From assembly GCA_021414165.1 (NCBI GenBank), contig JAIOPA010000299.1, forward strand, positions 1 through 6,902: DNA of 6,902 nucleotides, read 5' to 3'. Source of the DNA: Candidatus Eiseniibacteriota bacterium (GTDB taxonomy: Bacteria > Eisenbacteria > RBG-16-71-46). This document shows, piece by piece, positions 1 through 6,827 of this stretch. How positions within the stretch are numbered: position 1 is the stretch's first letter; each line of letters starts with the position of its first letter. A program made the position numbers and the translations under genes. Below the pieces are notes generated by a model that saw only the letters and a list, made by a program, of their open reading frames with translations, ran no database searches and was not told the origin of the DNA.

Positions 1-40
1 GCGTGGTGAGCTCGGCACGGGCGAGCTCGAACGGGTTCAA
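1..40 (-). CDS. 5' end of an unidentified downstream gene (partial)
   Basis: Only the first 13 codons are in the window, so no function can be given. Reading from a TTG codon at 40-38 gives MNPFELARAELTT and runs open off the left edge. The TTG overlaps the TGA stop of the preceding small membrane protein gene as TTGA, the same kind of 4-base overlap seen between purC and purH, which suggests translational coupling in the same operon. An AGGGG stretch at 49-53, 8 bases upstream, could serve as ribosome binding site. No ATG is available nearby on this strand. The start is inferred from overlap geometry and could be wrong if the true gene begins beyond the edge. Confidence 0.42.
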   Translation of the reverse strand, partial: MNPFELARAELTT

Positions 41-294
41 GCGTCGCGCCCCTGCGAGAACACGCGGCCACCGGCGGCGATCAGGATGGGCGTGACGAGC
101 CCCAGGAACACGCTCTTCGCATCGCTCGGGAACGGCGGGCGCGACGAGAACTTGACGATGCCGAAGTCGATCGAGTTCTTGGCGTCATCGTACGTGGCCC
201 ACGACAGGAACTGCCGTGCGAAGAAGAACACGAACAGGATACCGGCGATGGCATAGGCCGCCATGGCCAGGGTGCGGCGTTGTGTCGCGTCCAT
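37..294 (-). CDS. Small two-helix membrane protein, function unknown
   Basis: This encodes 85 residues that I do not recognise as a named family. The sequence shows a short N-terminal tail with two arginines, a first hydrophobic segment at about residues 11-28 rich in Ala, Ile and Phe, a polar loop of about 30 residues (31-60, containing an SRPPFPSDAK stretch), and a second hydrophobic segment at about 61-76, followed by a short arginine-containing tail. By the positive-inside rule both ends should be cytoplasmic with the loop outside. There is no cleavable signal peptide pattern or catalytic motif. It starts 25 bases after purH with a GAGAGG ribosome binding site and probably overlaps the next gene, so it looks like a real operon member. 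Its codon use is GC-rich at third positions like its neighbours. Nothing ties it biochemically to purine synthesis; it may belong functionally with the next, cut-off gene. Confidence 0.8.
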   Translation of the reverse strand: MDATQRRTLAMAAYAIAGILFVFFFARQFLSWATYDDAKNSIDFGIVKFSSRPPFPSDAKSVFLGLVTPILIAAGGRVFSQGRDA

Positions 295-300
295 GCGAAC

Positions 301-306
301 CCTCTC
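301..306 (-). promoter_or_regulatory. Ribosome binding site of the small membrane protein gene
   Basis: On the minus strand GAGAGG lies 6 bases before the ATG at 294-292, inside the 25-base gap after the purH stop. It supports this ATG and supports the ORF being translated. Confidence 0.6.
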
Positions 307-319
307 GGTGAGTGAAGCG

Positions 320-1888
320 CTAGTGCCGGAACACCCGGCGGTCGGTGAACACCATGGCCACTCCCAGTCGATCGGCCTCGGCGATGACCTCGGCGTCCTT
401 CACCGAGCCGCCCGGCTGCACGATCGCGGTCACGCCCGCCTCGGCCGCATGCGTGACGCCGTCCGGGAACGGGAAGAAGCCATCGCTCGCGAGCACGCTG
501 CCATGCACGTCGTGCGAGGCGCGCTTGGCCTTCATGAGCGCCACGTCCACGGCATCGACCCGCGACGTCTGACCGCTGCCCAGGCCGATCAAGCCCTCGC
601 CGCGTGCCAGCACGATGGCGTTGGATCGCGCCGCGTCGGCCACCTGCCAGGCGAACATGAGCGCGCTCATCTCGTCGGCGCTCGGCGCACGCTTGGTGAC
701 CACGCGCCATGGCGGCTTGGCACCCGAGCCATCGCGCTGCGCGAGCACCCACGGCCCCACAGGCTTCAACTGCCACTCGTCGGCCTGCGCCAGATCGGCG
801 GCGGTGAGCTTGACCAGGCGCACGTTCTTCTTGGCCGCCAGCAACGCATCGGCCTCGGGGCTGATCGACGGGAACGCCACGCACTCCACGAACAGCTTGG
901 CGATCTCGGCCGCCGTGGCCGCATCGAGCGGACGGTTCACCGCCACGATGCCGCCGAACGCCGACAACGGATCGGCCGCGAGTGCGCGCGTGTACGCCTC
1001 GACCAACGTGTCGGCGCAGGCCGCGCCGCACGGCTGGTTGTGCTTCACGATCACGCACGCCGGCCGCTGGAAGCGCCCGGCCAGCATGACCGCGGCGTCC
1101 AGGTCGAGCAGGTTGTTGTACGACAGTTCCTTCACCTCACGATGCGACGCGACCGCACCCGCCGAGCCGCTGCGCACATAGAGTGCCGCGGTCTGGTGCG
1201 GGTTCTCGCCGTAGCGCAGCGTGCGCGCGCGCTCCAACACGAGCGCCTGCATGGCGGGCGGCTCGTCGGCACCGCTCAAGCGCCGCGCCAGCTCGGATGC
1301 GATCGCCGCGTCGTAGCGCGCGGTGCGCGTGAACGCGCCCAGCGCCCAGCGGCGGCGGTCTTCTGGCGTGACGCCTCGGCTCAAGGCCTCGGCGACTTCT
1401 GCGTACTGTGTTGGGTCGTGGATCACGATCACGCCGTCGTGGTTCTTGGCGGCACCGCGCAGCAGCGCCACGCCCCCGATGTCGATCTCCTCGATCATGC
1501 CGGCGTCATCGAGCGAACGGCCACGCTCCTCGAACGGATAGAGCGTCACGGCCACCAGGTCCAACGGCACCAGGCCCTTGCTGCTCACCTCGGACCCGCG
1601 GCGCGCCAGGATCGGCGCATGCACGTGCGGGTGCAGCGTCTTCACGCGGCCGCCCAGCATCTCGCCGAAGCCGGTCCAGTCCTCGACGGGCGTCACCTTC
1701 ACACCCGCCTTGGTGAGGTGTGCCGCCGTGCCACCCGAGGCCAGGATCTGCGTGCCGCCCGCCGCCAGCGCCGCCGCGAACTCGGCCGCGCCGGTCTTGT
1801 CGGACAGCGACAGCAGTGCGGCGCGCGGCCAACCGGTGATGCCGGTGGGCGCCGCCGTGGGATGCGAATGCGTGCTCGACGCGCTCAT
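320..1888 (-). CDS. purH: Bifunctional AICAR formyltransferase / IMP cyclohydrolase
   Basis: PurH catalyses the last two steps of IMP synthesis in the cytoplasm: formylation of AICAR with 10-formyltetrahydrofolate, then ring closure of FAICAR to IMP. The 522-residue length is normal for the family (about 510-530). The N-terminal MGS-like cyclohydrolase domain (about 22-150) shows LLSLSDKTG at 25-33, the ILASGGT loop at 48-54, GRVKTLHP at 80-87, and an IGG...RGAAKNH region at 137-150. The transformylase domain shows RYGENPHQ (225-232), the catalytic Lys282-His283 pair in KHNQPCG, GSGQTSRVD (437-445), SDGFFPFPDG (468-477), QPGGSVKD (491-498) and the typical C-terminal FTDRRVFRH. The usual bacterial KHANPCG reads KHNQPCG here, a change next to but not in the catalytic pair. 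The ATG overlaps the purC stop as ATGA, with a GGGGGAG ribosome binding site within purC, so the two are probably translationally coupled. Confidence 0.98.
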   Translation of the reverse strand: MSASSTHSHPTAAPTGITGWPRAALLSLSDKTGAAEFAAALAAGGTQILASGGTAAHLTKAGVKVTPVEDWTGFGEMLGGRVKTLHPHVHAPILARRGSEVSSKGLVPLDLVAVTLYPFEERGRSLDDAGMIEEIDIGGVALLRGAAKNHDGVIVIHDPTQYAEVAEALSRGVTPEDRRRWALGAFTRTARYDAAIASELARRLSGADEPPAMQALVLERARTLRYGENPHQTAALYVRSGSAGAVASHREVKELSYNNLLDLDAAVMLAGRFQRPACVIVKHNQPCGAACADTLVEAYTRALAADPLSAFGGIVAVNRPLDAATAAEIAKLFVECVAFPSISPEADALLAAKKNVRLVKLTAADLAQADEWQLKPVGPWVLAQRDGSGAKPPWRVVTKRAPSADEMSALMFAWQVADAARSNAIVLARGEGLIGLGSGQTSRVDAVDVALMKAKRASHDVHGSVLASDGFFPFPDGVTHAAEAGVTAIVQPGGSVKDAEVIAEADRLGVAMVFTDRRVFRH

Positions 1889-2835
1889 CGCGGCTCCCCC
1901 GCGGACTGCTCAGGCCCCGACAACCGGCGGATGGCCTCGAGGTAGCACTCCTGCGTGCGCTTCACCACGTCGGCCGGCAGCGCCGGTGCGGGCGGCTCGT
2001 GATCCCAGCCGCTGGCATCGAGCCAATCGCGCACGAACTGCTTGTCGAAGCTCAAGAGCTTGCCCGCCTCGTACGACGCGCGGTCCCAGTAGCGCGACGA
2101 ATCCGGCGTGAGCGCCTCGTCGATCAACACGTACTCGCCGCTGATGACGCCGAACTCGAACTTGGTGTCGGCCAGCACCAGCCCGCGCGTCCAGGCGTGC
2201 GCGCGTGCGGCCTCGTAGAGCGCGATGGAGCGCGTGCGCAGCGCCTCGGCGCGCTCGCGGCCGACCTGCTCGCACATGACCTCGAACGAGATGTTCTCGT
2301 CGTGGCCATGGTCGTTCTTGCTCGCGGGCGTGAAGATCGCGGGCTCCAGCTTGCTGCCGTCCTTGAGCCCCGCCGGCAGCGGGATGCCGCACACCGTGCC
2401 CGACGCCTTGTACTCCTTCCAACCGCTGCCCGTTAAGTAGCCGCGCACCACGCACTCGATGTCGATGCGCTCGGCCTTGCGGACCAGCTGCGCGCGACCG
2501 GCGAGCATGGCGGCGTGCTCGTTGAACGGCGCGGGGAACGTGGTGGGATCGTCGCTCACCAGATGGTGCGGCGCGGCCTCGGCCAGCGACTTCATCCAGA
2601 ACGCCGAGATGAGCGACAGGATCGCGCCCTTGCCGGGGATCGGCGTGGGTAGCACGGAGTCATAGGCCGACAACCGGTCGCTGGCCACGATCACGTAGTG
2701 CTCCGGTCCGGCGTGGAACACGGTGCGCACCTTGCCGCGCCGGAACACCGACGCGCCGGGCACTTGGGGCTCGGCCACGGCGTTCACGGGCTCGAGCAGT
2801 CGCGGGTCGACGACGATGGGGGCAACACTGTTCAT
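1885..2835 (-). CDS. purC: Phosphoribosylaminoimidazole-succinocarboxamide (SAICAR) synthase
   Basis: PurC condenses CAIR with L-aspartate using ATP to give SAICAR, step 7 of de novo IMP synthesis. The 316 residues match the long form of the family (about 300 residues, like yeast Ade1) rather than the short form of about 240 residues in E. coli and Bacillus. Visible hallmarks are the N-terminal nucleotide-binding GKVRTVF (34-40), SDRLSAYD (52-59), the IPGKG segment (66-70), the first family signature IECVVRGYLTGSGWKEY (126-142), the second signature LADTKFEFG (221-229), and DEALTPDSSRYW (239-250) in the active-site region. The long-form insert with KLEPAIFTPASK (162-173) is present. It has the strongest ribosome binding site in the window, consistent with following the only sizeable gap inside the purine cluster (33 bases after the HAD gene). 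Its stop overlaps the purH start by 4 bases. Confidence 0.98.
   Translation of the reverse strand: MNSVAPIVVDPRLLEPVNAVAEPQVPGASVFRRGKVRTVFHAGPEHYVIVASDRLSAYDSVLPTPIPGKGAILSLISAFWMKSLAEAAPHHLVSDDPTTFPAPFNEHAAMLAGRAQLVRKAERIDIECVVRGYLTGSGWKEYKASGTVCGIPLPAGLKDGSKLEPAIFTPASKNDHGHDENISFEVMCEQVGRERAEALRTRSIALYEAARAHAWTRGLVLADTKFEFGVISGEYVLIDEALTPDSSRYWDRASYEAGKLLSFDKQFVRDWLDASGWDHEPPAPALPADVVKRTQECYLEAIRRLSGPEQSAGEPR
1894..1900 (-). promoter_or_regulatory. Ribosome binding site of purH within purC
   Basis: The minus strand reads GGGGGAG, with its GGAG core ending 5 bases before the purH ATG. It lies inside the last codons of purC and fixes the purH start at the ATGA overlap. Confidence 0.55.
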
Positions 2836-2841
2836 CGGGGT

Positions 2842-2847
2842 CCTCCT
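2842..2847 (-). promoter_or_regulatory. Strong ribosome binding site of purC
   Basis: A perfect AGGAGG on the minus strand lies 6 bases before the purC ATG at 2835-2833. It fixes that start and is the best Shine-Dalgarno match in the window. Confidence 0.8.
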
Positions 2848-2868
2848 GCCGCCTCTCGGGACGGCCGT

Positions 2869-3660
2869 TCAGGAATGTGCCGCGCTGGATCCTCTCCGTG
2901 CGGTCACGAGCGTGAATCGTTCAGCCAACAACGCCGGCAGCTCATCGAGCCGGCGGACACTCAGTTGATCGGGATCCGCGTAGTCACCGTACGGATCGAT
3001 GAGCACGAACTTCATACCGGCACCGCGGGCACCCGCGGCATCGACGCTTTTAAGATCGCCCACGTACACCGCGTGCTCGGGCTTCACACCCATGCGGTCG
3101 AGCGCGATGTGGAAGATGCGAGGATCGGGCTTCTCGACGCCCTCGATCTGCGAGTCGATCACGAACTCGAGGCCCGCGCGGTTGCCCGTGGTCTCCAGAT
3201 GATGCTCCGCGCGGCCATCGGAGTTGCTCACGCAGCAGGCGCGCATGCCCATCGCCGAGAGCGCATCGAGGCACTGCCGCGCGCCCTCCATGGGGCGCGA
3301 CCACAACAGCGAAGGCGGCACCTGCTTCTGCTGGAAGCGCTCGAGCGCCTCCTCGAGCAACGGATGACGGCAGCCCACGGCCTCGAGAAGCCCCGAGAAG
3401 TACGAGCGTGTGGGGGCGACACTCCCGAGCGGCGGATGCAGCCCCAGCGCGGGCGTGTTGGGCTTATTGCCCGCGGCGGCATCGTAGCGGCGCCGGCCAT
3501 GCACCTCGGCGTGCCGCACCTGCTCGAACGTGGTCGCGATGCCCAGTTCGGCGAGCATGGTCACGATCCACTCGAAGTCGATACGCACCAGTGTGCCACC
3601 GGCATCGAACACCACCGCGTGCAACTCAGGCTTGGGGGTCATGAACGCCTGCTCATCCAT
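2869..3660 (-). CDS. HAD-superfamily hydrolase embedded in the purine cluster
   Basis: This is a 263-residue haloacid dehalogenase-superfamily protein with a C1-type helical cap. Motif I is FDAGGTL with nucleophile Asp19, but position +2, normally the acid/base Asp of HAD phosphatases, is Gly21. Motif II is VSNSDG (Ser145), motif III is Lys177 in GVEKPDP, and motif IV is YVGDLKSVD (Asp202, Asp207). Residues about 28-125 between motifs I and II form the cap. The DxG pattern recalls DAYGT-type haloacid dehalogenases and REG-2-like HADs more than typical nucleotidases, so the substrate is unclear. The start chosen is the ATG at 3660-3658, overlapping the purN stop by 8 bases, because GGAGG sits 6 bases before it; an ATG six codons later (3642) has a poorer site, and the longer open frame to 3870 is purN read out of frame. 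Co-transcription with purN and purC suggests, without proving, a role in nucleotide or phosphoribosyl metabolite clean-up. Confidence 0.92.
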   Translation of the reverse strand: MDEQAFMTPKPELHAVVFDAGGTLVRIDFEWIVTMLAELGIATTFEQVRHAEVHGRRRYDAAAGNKPNTPALGLHPPLGSVAPTRSYFSGLLEAVGCRHPLLEEALERFQQKQVPPSLLWSRPMEGARQCLDALSAMGMRACCVSNSDGRAEHHLETTGNRAGLEFVIDSQIEGVEKPDPRIFHIALDRMGVKPEHAVYVGDLKSVDAAGARGAGMKFVLIDPYGDYADPDQLSVRRLDELPALLAERFTLVTARRGSSAAHS

Positions 3661-4315
3661 GCGCGGCCTCCGGTTCGGGCAACACGAGCCCCTCGCCTGC
3701 GCCGAACACGAGCCGGCGGCCGTCGATGTGCCAGGGCTCGGTGAGATAGCGGCGCAGCGCCGGTGCGAACAGCGCGTGCTCGGCTTCGTGCACGCGCGCG
3801 GTGAGTGACTCGAGCGTGTCGTGCTCGTGCACGGCCACCGCGGCCTGCGCCACGATGGGACCGGCGTCAATGGCGTCCTCGACCAGGTGCACGGTGCAGC
3901 CGGTCACGCGCACGCCATGGCGGTACGCCTGACCGATCGCATCGAGCCCGGGGAACGCGGGCAGCAACGACGGATGGATGTTCACCATGCGGCCCGCGAA
4001 CGGCGTGAGCAGCGTGGCGTGCAGCCGCCGCATGAAGCCCGCGAGCACCACGACATCGATACGGCGTTCGCGCAACGCGGCGAGCCACGGCGACTCGTCC
4101 TCGAGCTTGGAGCGGAAGCGGCCGGTGGGCGGCGTGAGTGATTCAATGCCGAGCCGGGCCGCGCGTGCCAGCACGCCAGCGCCGGGCTGGTCGCACAGCA
4201 CCACCTCGAGCGAGCCGCCGAGCGAGCCAGTAGCGGCCGCGGCGGCGAGGGCCTCGAAGTTGGAACCGTTGCCGGAGGCGAACACGGCGAGGCGAGCAGG
4301 ACGGTGGCGGAGCAC
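3653..4315 (-). CDS. purN: Phosphoribosylglycinamide (GAR) formyltransferase
   Basis: PurN transfers the formyl group of 10-formyltetrahydrofolate to GAR, step 3 of de novo purine synthesis. From the GTG at 4315-4313 it has 220 residues, close to the usual 190-215. The phosphate-binding loop FASGNGSNFEAL is at 12-23, and the folate-binding and catalytic core AGFMRRL (92-98) and NIHPSLLPAFPG (112-123) supplies Asn112 and His114, the counterparts of E. coli Asn106 and His108. The VHLVEDAIDAGP stretch (142-153) carries the conserved catalytic Asp, probably Asp150. The GTG places about ten residues before the glycine-rich loop, a little more than usual. An in-frame ATG at 4366-4364 would add 17 residues (Cys and Arg rich, not PurN-like) and lies upstream of the predicted promoter, so I prefer the GTG. 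No Shine-Dalgarno precedes the GTG. The stop overlaps the HAD gene start by 8 bases. Confidence 0.95.
   Translation of the reverse strand: MLRHRPARLAVFASGNGSNFEALAAAAATGSLGGSLEVVLCDQPGAGVLARAARLGIESLTPPTGRFRSKLEDESPWLAALRERRIDVVVLAGFMRRLHATLLTPFAGRMVNIHPSLLPAFPGLDAIGQAYRHGVRVTGCTVHLVEDAIDAGPIVAQAAVAVHEHDTLESLTARVHEAEHALFAPALRRYLTEPWHIDGRRLVFGAGEGLVLPEPEAAHG
3667..3671 (-). promoter_or_regulatory. Ribosome binding site deciding the HAD gene start
   Basis: GGAGG on the minus strand lies inside the last codons of purN, 6 bases before the ATG at 3660-3658. It favours that start over the ATG at 3642-3640. Confidence 0.65.
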
Positions 4316-4320
4316 ACCGC

Positions 4321-4349
4321 AAGATAGCGTGCGCGGTGCGGTGCGGCAA
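4321..4349 (-). promoter_or_regulatory. Predicted sigma70-type promoter of the pur cluster
   Basis: On the minus strand TTGCCG (4349-4344, 4 of 6 matches to TTGACA) is followed by an exact 17-base spacer and TATCTT (4326-4321, 4 of 6 matches to TATAAT, with the key T, A and final T kept). It lies in the 73-base gap between comEC and purN, one of very few AT-containing spots in the region. Initiation 6-7 bases after the -10 element would fall at about 4315-4314, at the purN GTG, which would make the transcript leaderless. That agrees with the absence of a ribosome binding site before the GTG. I see no PurR-like palindrome and no room for a riboswitch. Confidence 0.55.
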
Positions 4350-4388
4350 TCGCATGGCGACCGCATGGATCGCGGGCGCAACGCAGGT

Positions 4389-6827
4389 CTAGCGCGCACG
4401 CGGCGCGCTGGCCGCTCCGCTTGCCGGAACACTCGTGTGGCGTGGCCGCCACGGCTCGCCGCCTCGCCAATCCAACCGCCGCACGCCGGAGGGCGCGCAC
4501 TCGTACCACAGCGTGCCGTCGTGGTCGGTGCGGTCGAGCGTCGCACCCGTGCTCGCGAGCCGTTCGAGCGCACGCCGGTCGGGATGCCCATACGGATTGT
4601 GCGCGCCGCACGACACGATGACGCGCTCGGGACGCAGTGCCTGCACGAATGCCGCACCACTCGACGAACCCGAGCCATGGTGCCCCGCCTTGAGCAACGC
4701 GACACCCGGCGCCACGTGCAGTGCGGCCTCGACCAGGCTGTCGGCATCGCCGGTCAGCAGCACGCGCCCGGCACCCTCGCCCAACTCGAGCACCAGGGAT
4801 GACGCGTTGTCGCCACGCTCGGCGTTCGCGCGCGCGGGGTCTGTGATGCGCGGCGGCCAGCGCACCACGCCGCCCGGCGCCAGTGCCACGCGCGCACCAC
4901 GCACGAACGTGCGCGCATGGAAGCGCGCGCCCGGCCCCGGCACGCGCTCGCTCGGCGCACTCGCCCACCACGCTCGCACCGGTAACCCGCGCGCGACCGC
5001 ATGCGCACCGCCCGTGTGATCGCCATCATCGTGCGTGAGCGCGAGTGCGTCGAGTTGTCGCACGCCGGCCCAGCGCAGGAACGGCAACACCGCGCCCTCG
5101 CCGGCATCCCAGCGCGGCGAGCGCGGCCCCGTGTCGACCAACCACCAGCCTTGCTGGGTGCCGATCGCGATCGCGTCGCCCTGCCCCACGTCGATCGCCA
5201 CGCACCACCACGCACCGCGCGGCGGCCGCAGCGGCGGCGAGGCGAACGCCAACAGCAGCGCGAGCACCGCGCACAGTGCGCTCGTGGCTCCGCACCACGT
5301 GCGCGCCGCCGACGCGCGGCCGCGCGCATCGAGCGTGCGCGCATCCGCGAGCGCGATCACCGCGAGTGCCGCAGCGAGCGTGGCGAGCAGCGTGGGCGCA
5401 AGGGCCCGCCCGCTCGGCAGCAACGCGTACGGGAACCCGCCAAGCCACGCGATGAGCGCACCGAGGCATGCGGCGAGCGGCTCGGCCGCATGCAGCCACA
5501 CGCTGCCCGCGCCGGGTAACGCGGCATCGAGCACCGCGCCCAGACCTGCGGCGGCCAGCAACAACTCGGACACCGGCACCGCGACCAGGTTCGCGAACAG
5601 CGATGTCCACGGCAGCGCATGGAAGCGCGCGAGCAGCCATGGCAACGCCACGAGTTGCGCGCCCAGCGTGGGTGCGGCCAATCTCGCCAACGTGCGCAAC
5701 CCGCGCGGCGCAAGCCGTGCGTGCTCGACGAGCGGCGAACCCACCGCCACCAGACCGAGCGTGGCCGCGCACGACAGCTGGAATCCCAGGTCGCCCGCCC
5801 ACGCGGGCCAGAGCGCCAGCAACACGATGCACGCGAGTGCCAACGACTGCAGCGGATCGAGTGCGCGGCCGGTCGCGCGCGCCAGAGCGGTCGCGGCCTC
5901 GGCCGCGACCGCCCGTGCCAACGACGGGATCGGCCCCGCGAGCCCGGCGTAGAGCAATGCGCTCACGGCACCCGCGCACGCTCGCCCCACCACGCCGGCC
6001 CCGAGCAGTGCCGCAACCGCGCGCGCCACGCCGGCCAGCCACGCCACGTGTAGTCCCGACAACGCCAACAGGTGCACGAGCCCCGAGGCGCGCAGCATGG
6101 CGTCGGTGTCGGGGTCCATGCCACCGCGATCGCCGAACAACAATGGTGCCGCGAGTGCACGCGTGCTGGGCGATAGCGAGCGCGCGAGCGCATGCTCGCA
6201 CGCACGCCGCACCCGCATGAGCGCGCGCACACCCAGCGTGCGCCAGCCGCGCGCGGGACGTACGTGGGCCGCGAACGCCCTTCCGCTGGCGATGCGCGCC
6301 GCACATGCACCGGCGGCACGCGCATCGTAGCCACCCGGTACGCGCTGTGGGCTCAGCGGCTCCACGCGCGCCAGCGCCTCGAGTGTGTCGCCCCACTCGG
6401 CGATCGATCCCACGGGTAGTCGCAGCGTGAGCCGCGCGACCGTGGGCCAGCGCGGTGCGGCCGCCAGCACGCGCACCGTGGCCGCGGGCGTGTCGCTCTC
6501 TCGGCGTGGCGGCTCGTCGACCACCGCGAGCACGCGCACCATGGCGCTTGCCTGTGGCGCGAGCGAGCGCGCAGCGCCGAGCCGCGCATCGCACGCCGCC
6601 AGCCGTGCGGCACCGAGCAGCGCGAACACCAGCGCCACGAGCACCGCGCGCACCCGGGGCGTGTGCAGCGCACGCGCGGCCAGTGCCCACGCCGCGCACG
6701 CGAGCATCAGCAGCGCGAGCGCACCCCAAGCACCGGCACCGCGGCCGCAGGCCATGCCGGCCCAGAGTGCCACCGCCAGCGCGCACGCTCCCCGCCCTCC
6801 CATGCGCAGGGCATTCGCACGGAGCAT
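4389..6827 (-). CDS. comEC: ComEC/Rec2 family DNA-uptake channel protein
   Basis: ComEC is the inner-membrane channel that brings single-stranded DNA into the cytoplasm during natural transformation. The 812 residues contain all three expected parts. The N-terminal region has hydrophobic helices at about 12-28, 33-52 and 60-76, then a soluble OB-like region (about 90-195). The Competence domain (about 220-495) is strongly hydrophobic, with FGDRGGMD (231-238), GLVHLLALSGLHV (249-261), GFQLSCAATLGL (348-359) and FANLVAVPVSELL (411-423). A last hydrophobic stretch (about 514-530) leads to a C-terminal metallo-beta-lactamase-like domain with DVGQGDA (546-552), VDTGP (564-568), the metal-site THDDGDHTGG (598-607), LLTGDAD (690-696), KAGHHGSGSSS (713-723) and NPYGHPD (744-750). 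Metal ligands look intact. The ATG at 6827 is the first start after an in-frame TGA at 6860-6858; the next ATG is at 6803. Neither has a clear ribosome binding site. It ends 73 bases before purN and appears to be a separate unit with no functional link to it. Confidence 0.96.
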   Translation of the reverse strand: MLRANALRMGGRGACALAVALWAGMACGRGAGAWGALALLMLACAAWALAARALHTPRVRAVLVALVFALLGAARLAACDARLGAARSLAPQASAMVRVLAVVDEPPRRESDTPAATVRVLAAAPRWPTVARLTLRLPVGSIAEWGDTLEALARVEPLSPQRVPGGYDARAAGACAARIASGRAFAAHVRPARGWRTLGVRALMRVRRACEHALARSLSPSTRALAAPLLFGDRGGMDPDTDAMLRASGLVHLLALSGLHVAWLAGVARAVAALLGAGVVGRACAGAVSALLYAGLAGPIPSLARAVAAEAATALARATGRALDPLQSLALACIVLLALWPAWAGDLGFQLSCAATLGLVAVGSPLVEHARLAPRGLRTLARLAAPTLGAQLVALPWLLARFHALPWTSLFANLVAVPVSELLLAAAGLGAVLDAALPGAGSVWLHAAEPLAACLGALIAWLGGFPYALLPSGRALAPTLLATLAAALAVIALADARTLDARGRASAARTWCGATSALCAVLALLLAFASPPLRPPRGAWWCVAIDVGQGDAIAIGTQQGWWLVDTGPRSPRWDAGEGAVLPFLRWAGVRQLDALALTHDDGDHTGGAHAVARGLPVRAWWASAPSERVPGPGARFHARTFVRGARVALAPGGVVRWPPRITDPARANAERGDNASSLVLELGEGAGRVLLTGDADSLVEAALHVAPGVALLKAGHHGSGSSSGAAFVQALRPERVIVSCGAHNPYGHPDRRALERLASTGATLDRTDHDGTLWYECAPSGVRRLDWRGGEPWRPRHTSVPASGAASAPRAR

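Noticed and set aside
8..28. Inverted repeat GAGCTCG / CGAGCTC with a 7-base loop, possibly a terminator
   Set aside because: The 7-base stem has no T-run on either strand and falls inside the probable start of the next gene, where it results from repeated Glu-Leu (GAGCTC) codons.
263..1945. 560-codon open frame on the plus strand opposite purH
   Set aside because: It lies antisense to an unambiguous purH, its translation is rich in Arg, His and Ala without any domain, and it extends into purC. Long antisense frames are expected at this GC content.
2836..2868. ACGGCCGT palindrome in the HAD-purC gap as a possible operator
   Set aside because: An 8-base GC-rich palindrome occurs by chance here, and there is no room for a promoter beside the purC ribosome binding site.
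4351..4376. GCATGG direct repeats and a short CCGC/GCGG hairpin in the comEC-purN gap
   Set aside because: The stem is only 4 bases with no T-run and the repeats are 6 bases long. At this GC content they are not evidence of a terminator or operator.
3661..4747. Longer in-frame N-terminal extensions of the HAD gene (to 3870) and of purN (to 4747)
   Set aside because: The added residues are out-of-frame readings of purN and comEC respectively and do not resemble either family. The internal starts have better support from overlap, ribosome binding site or motif position.
5035..5952. Plus-strand open frames of 250-305 codons opposite comEC (5035-5952 and 5468-6220)
   Set aside because: Both are low-complexity Ala/Arg/Ser/Pro translations antisense to conserved comEC motifs, with no recognisable family. 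They are compositional shadows.
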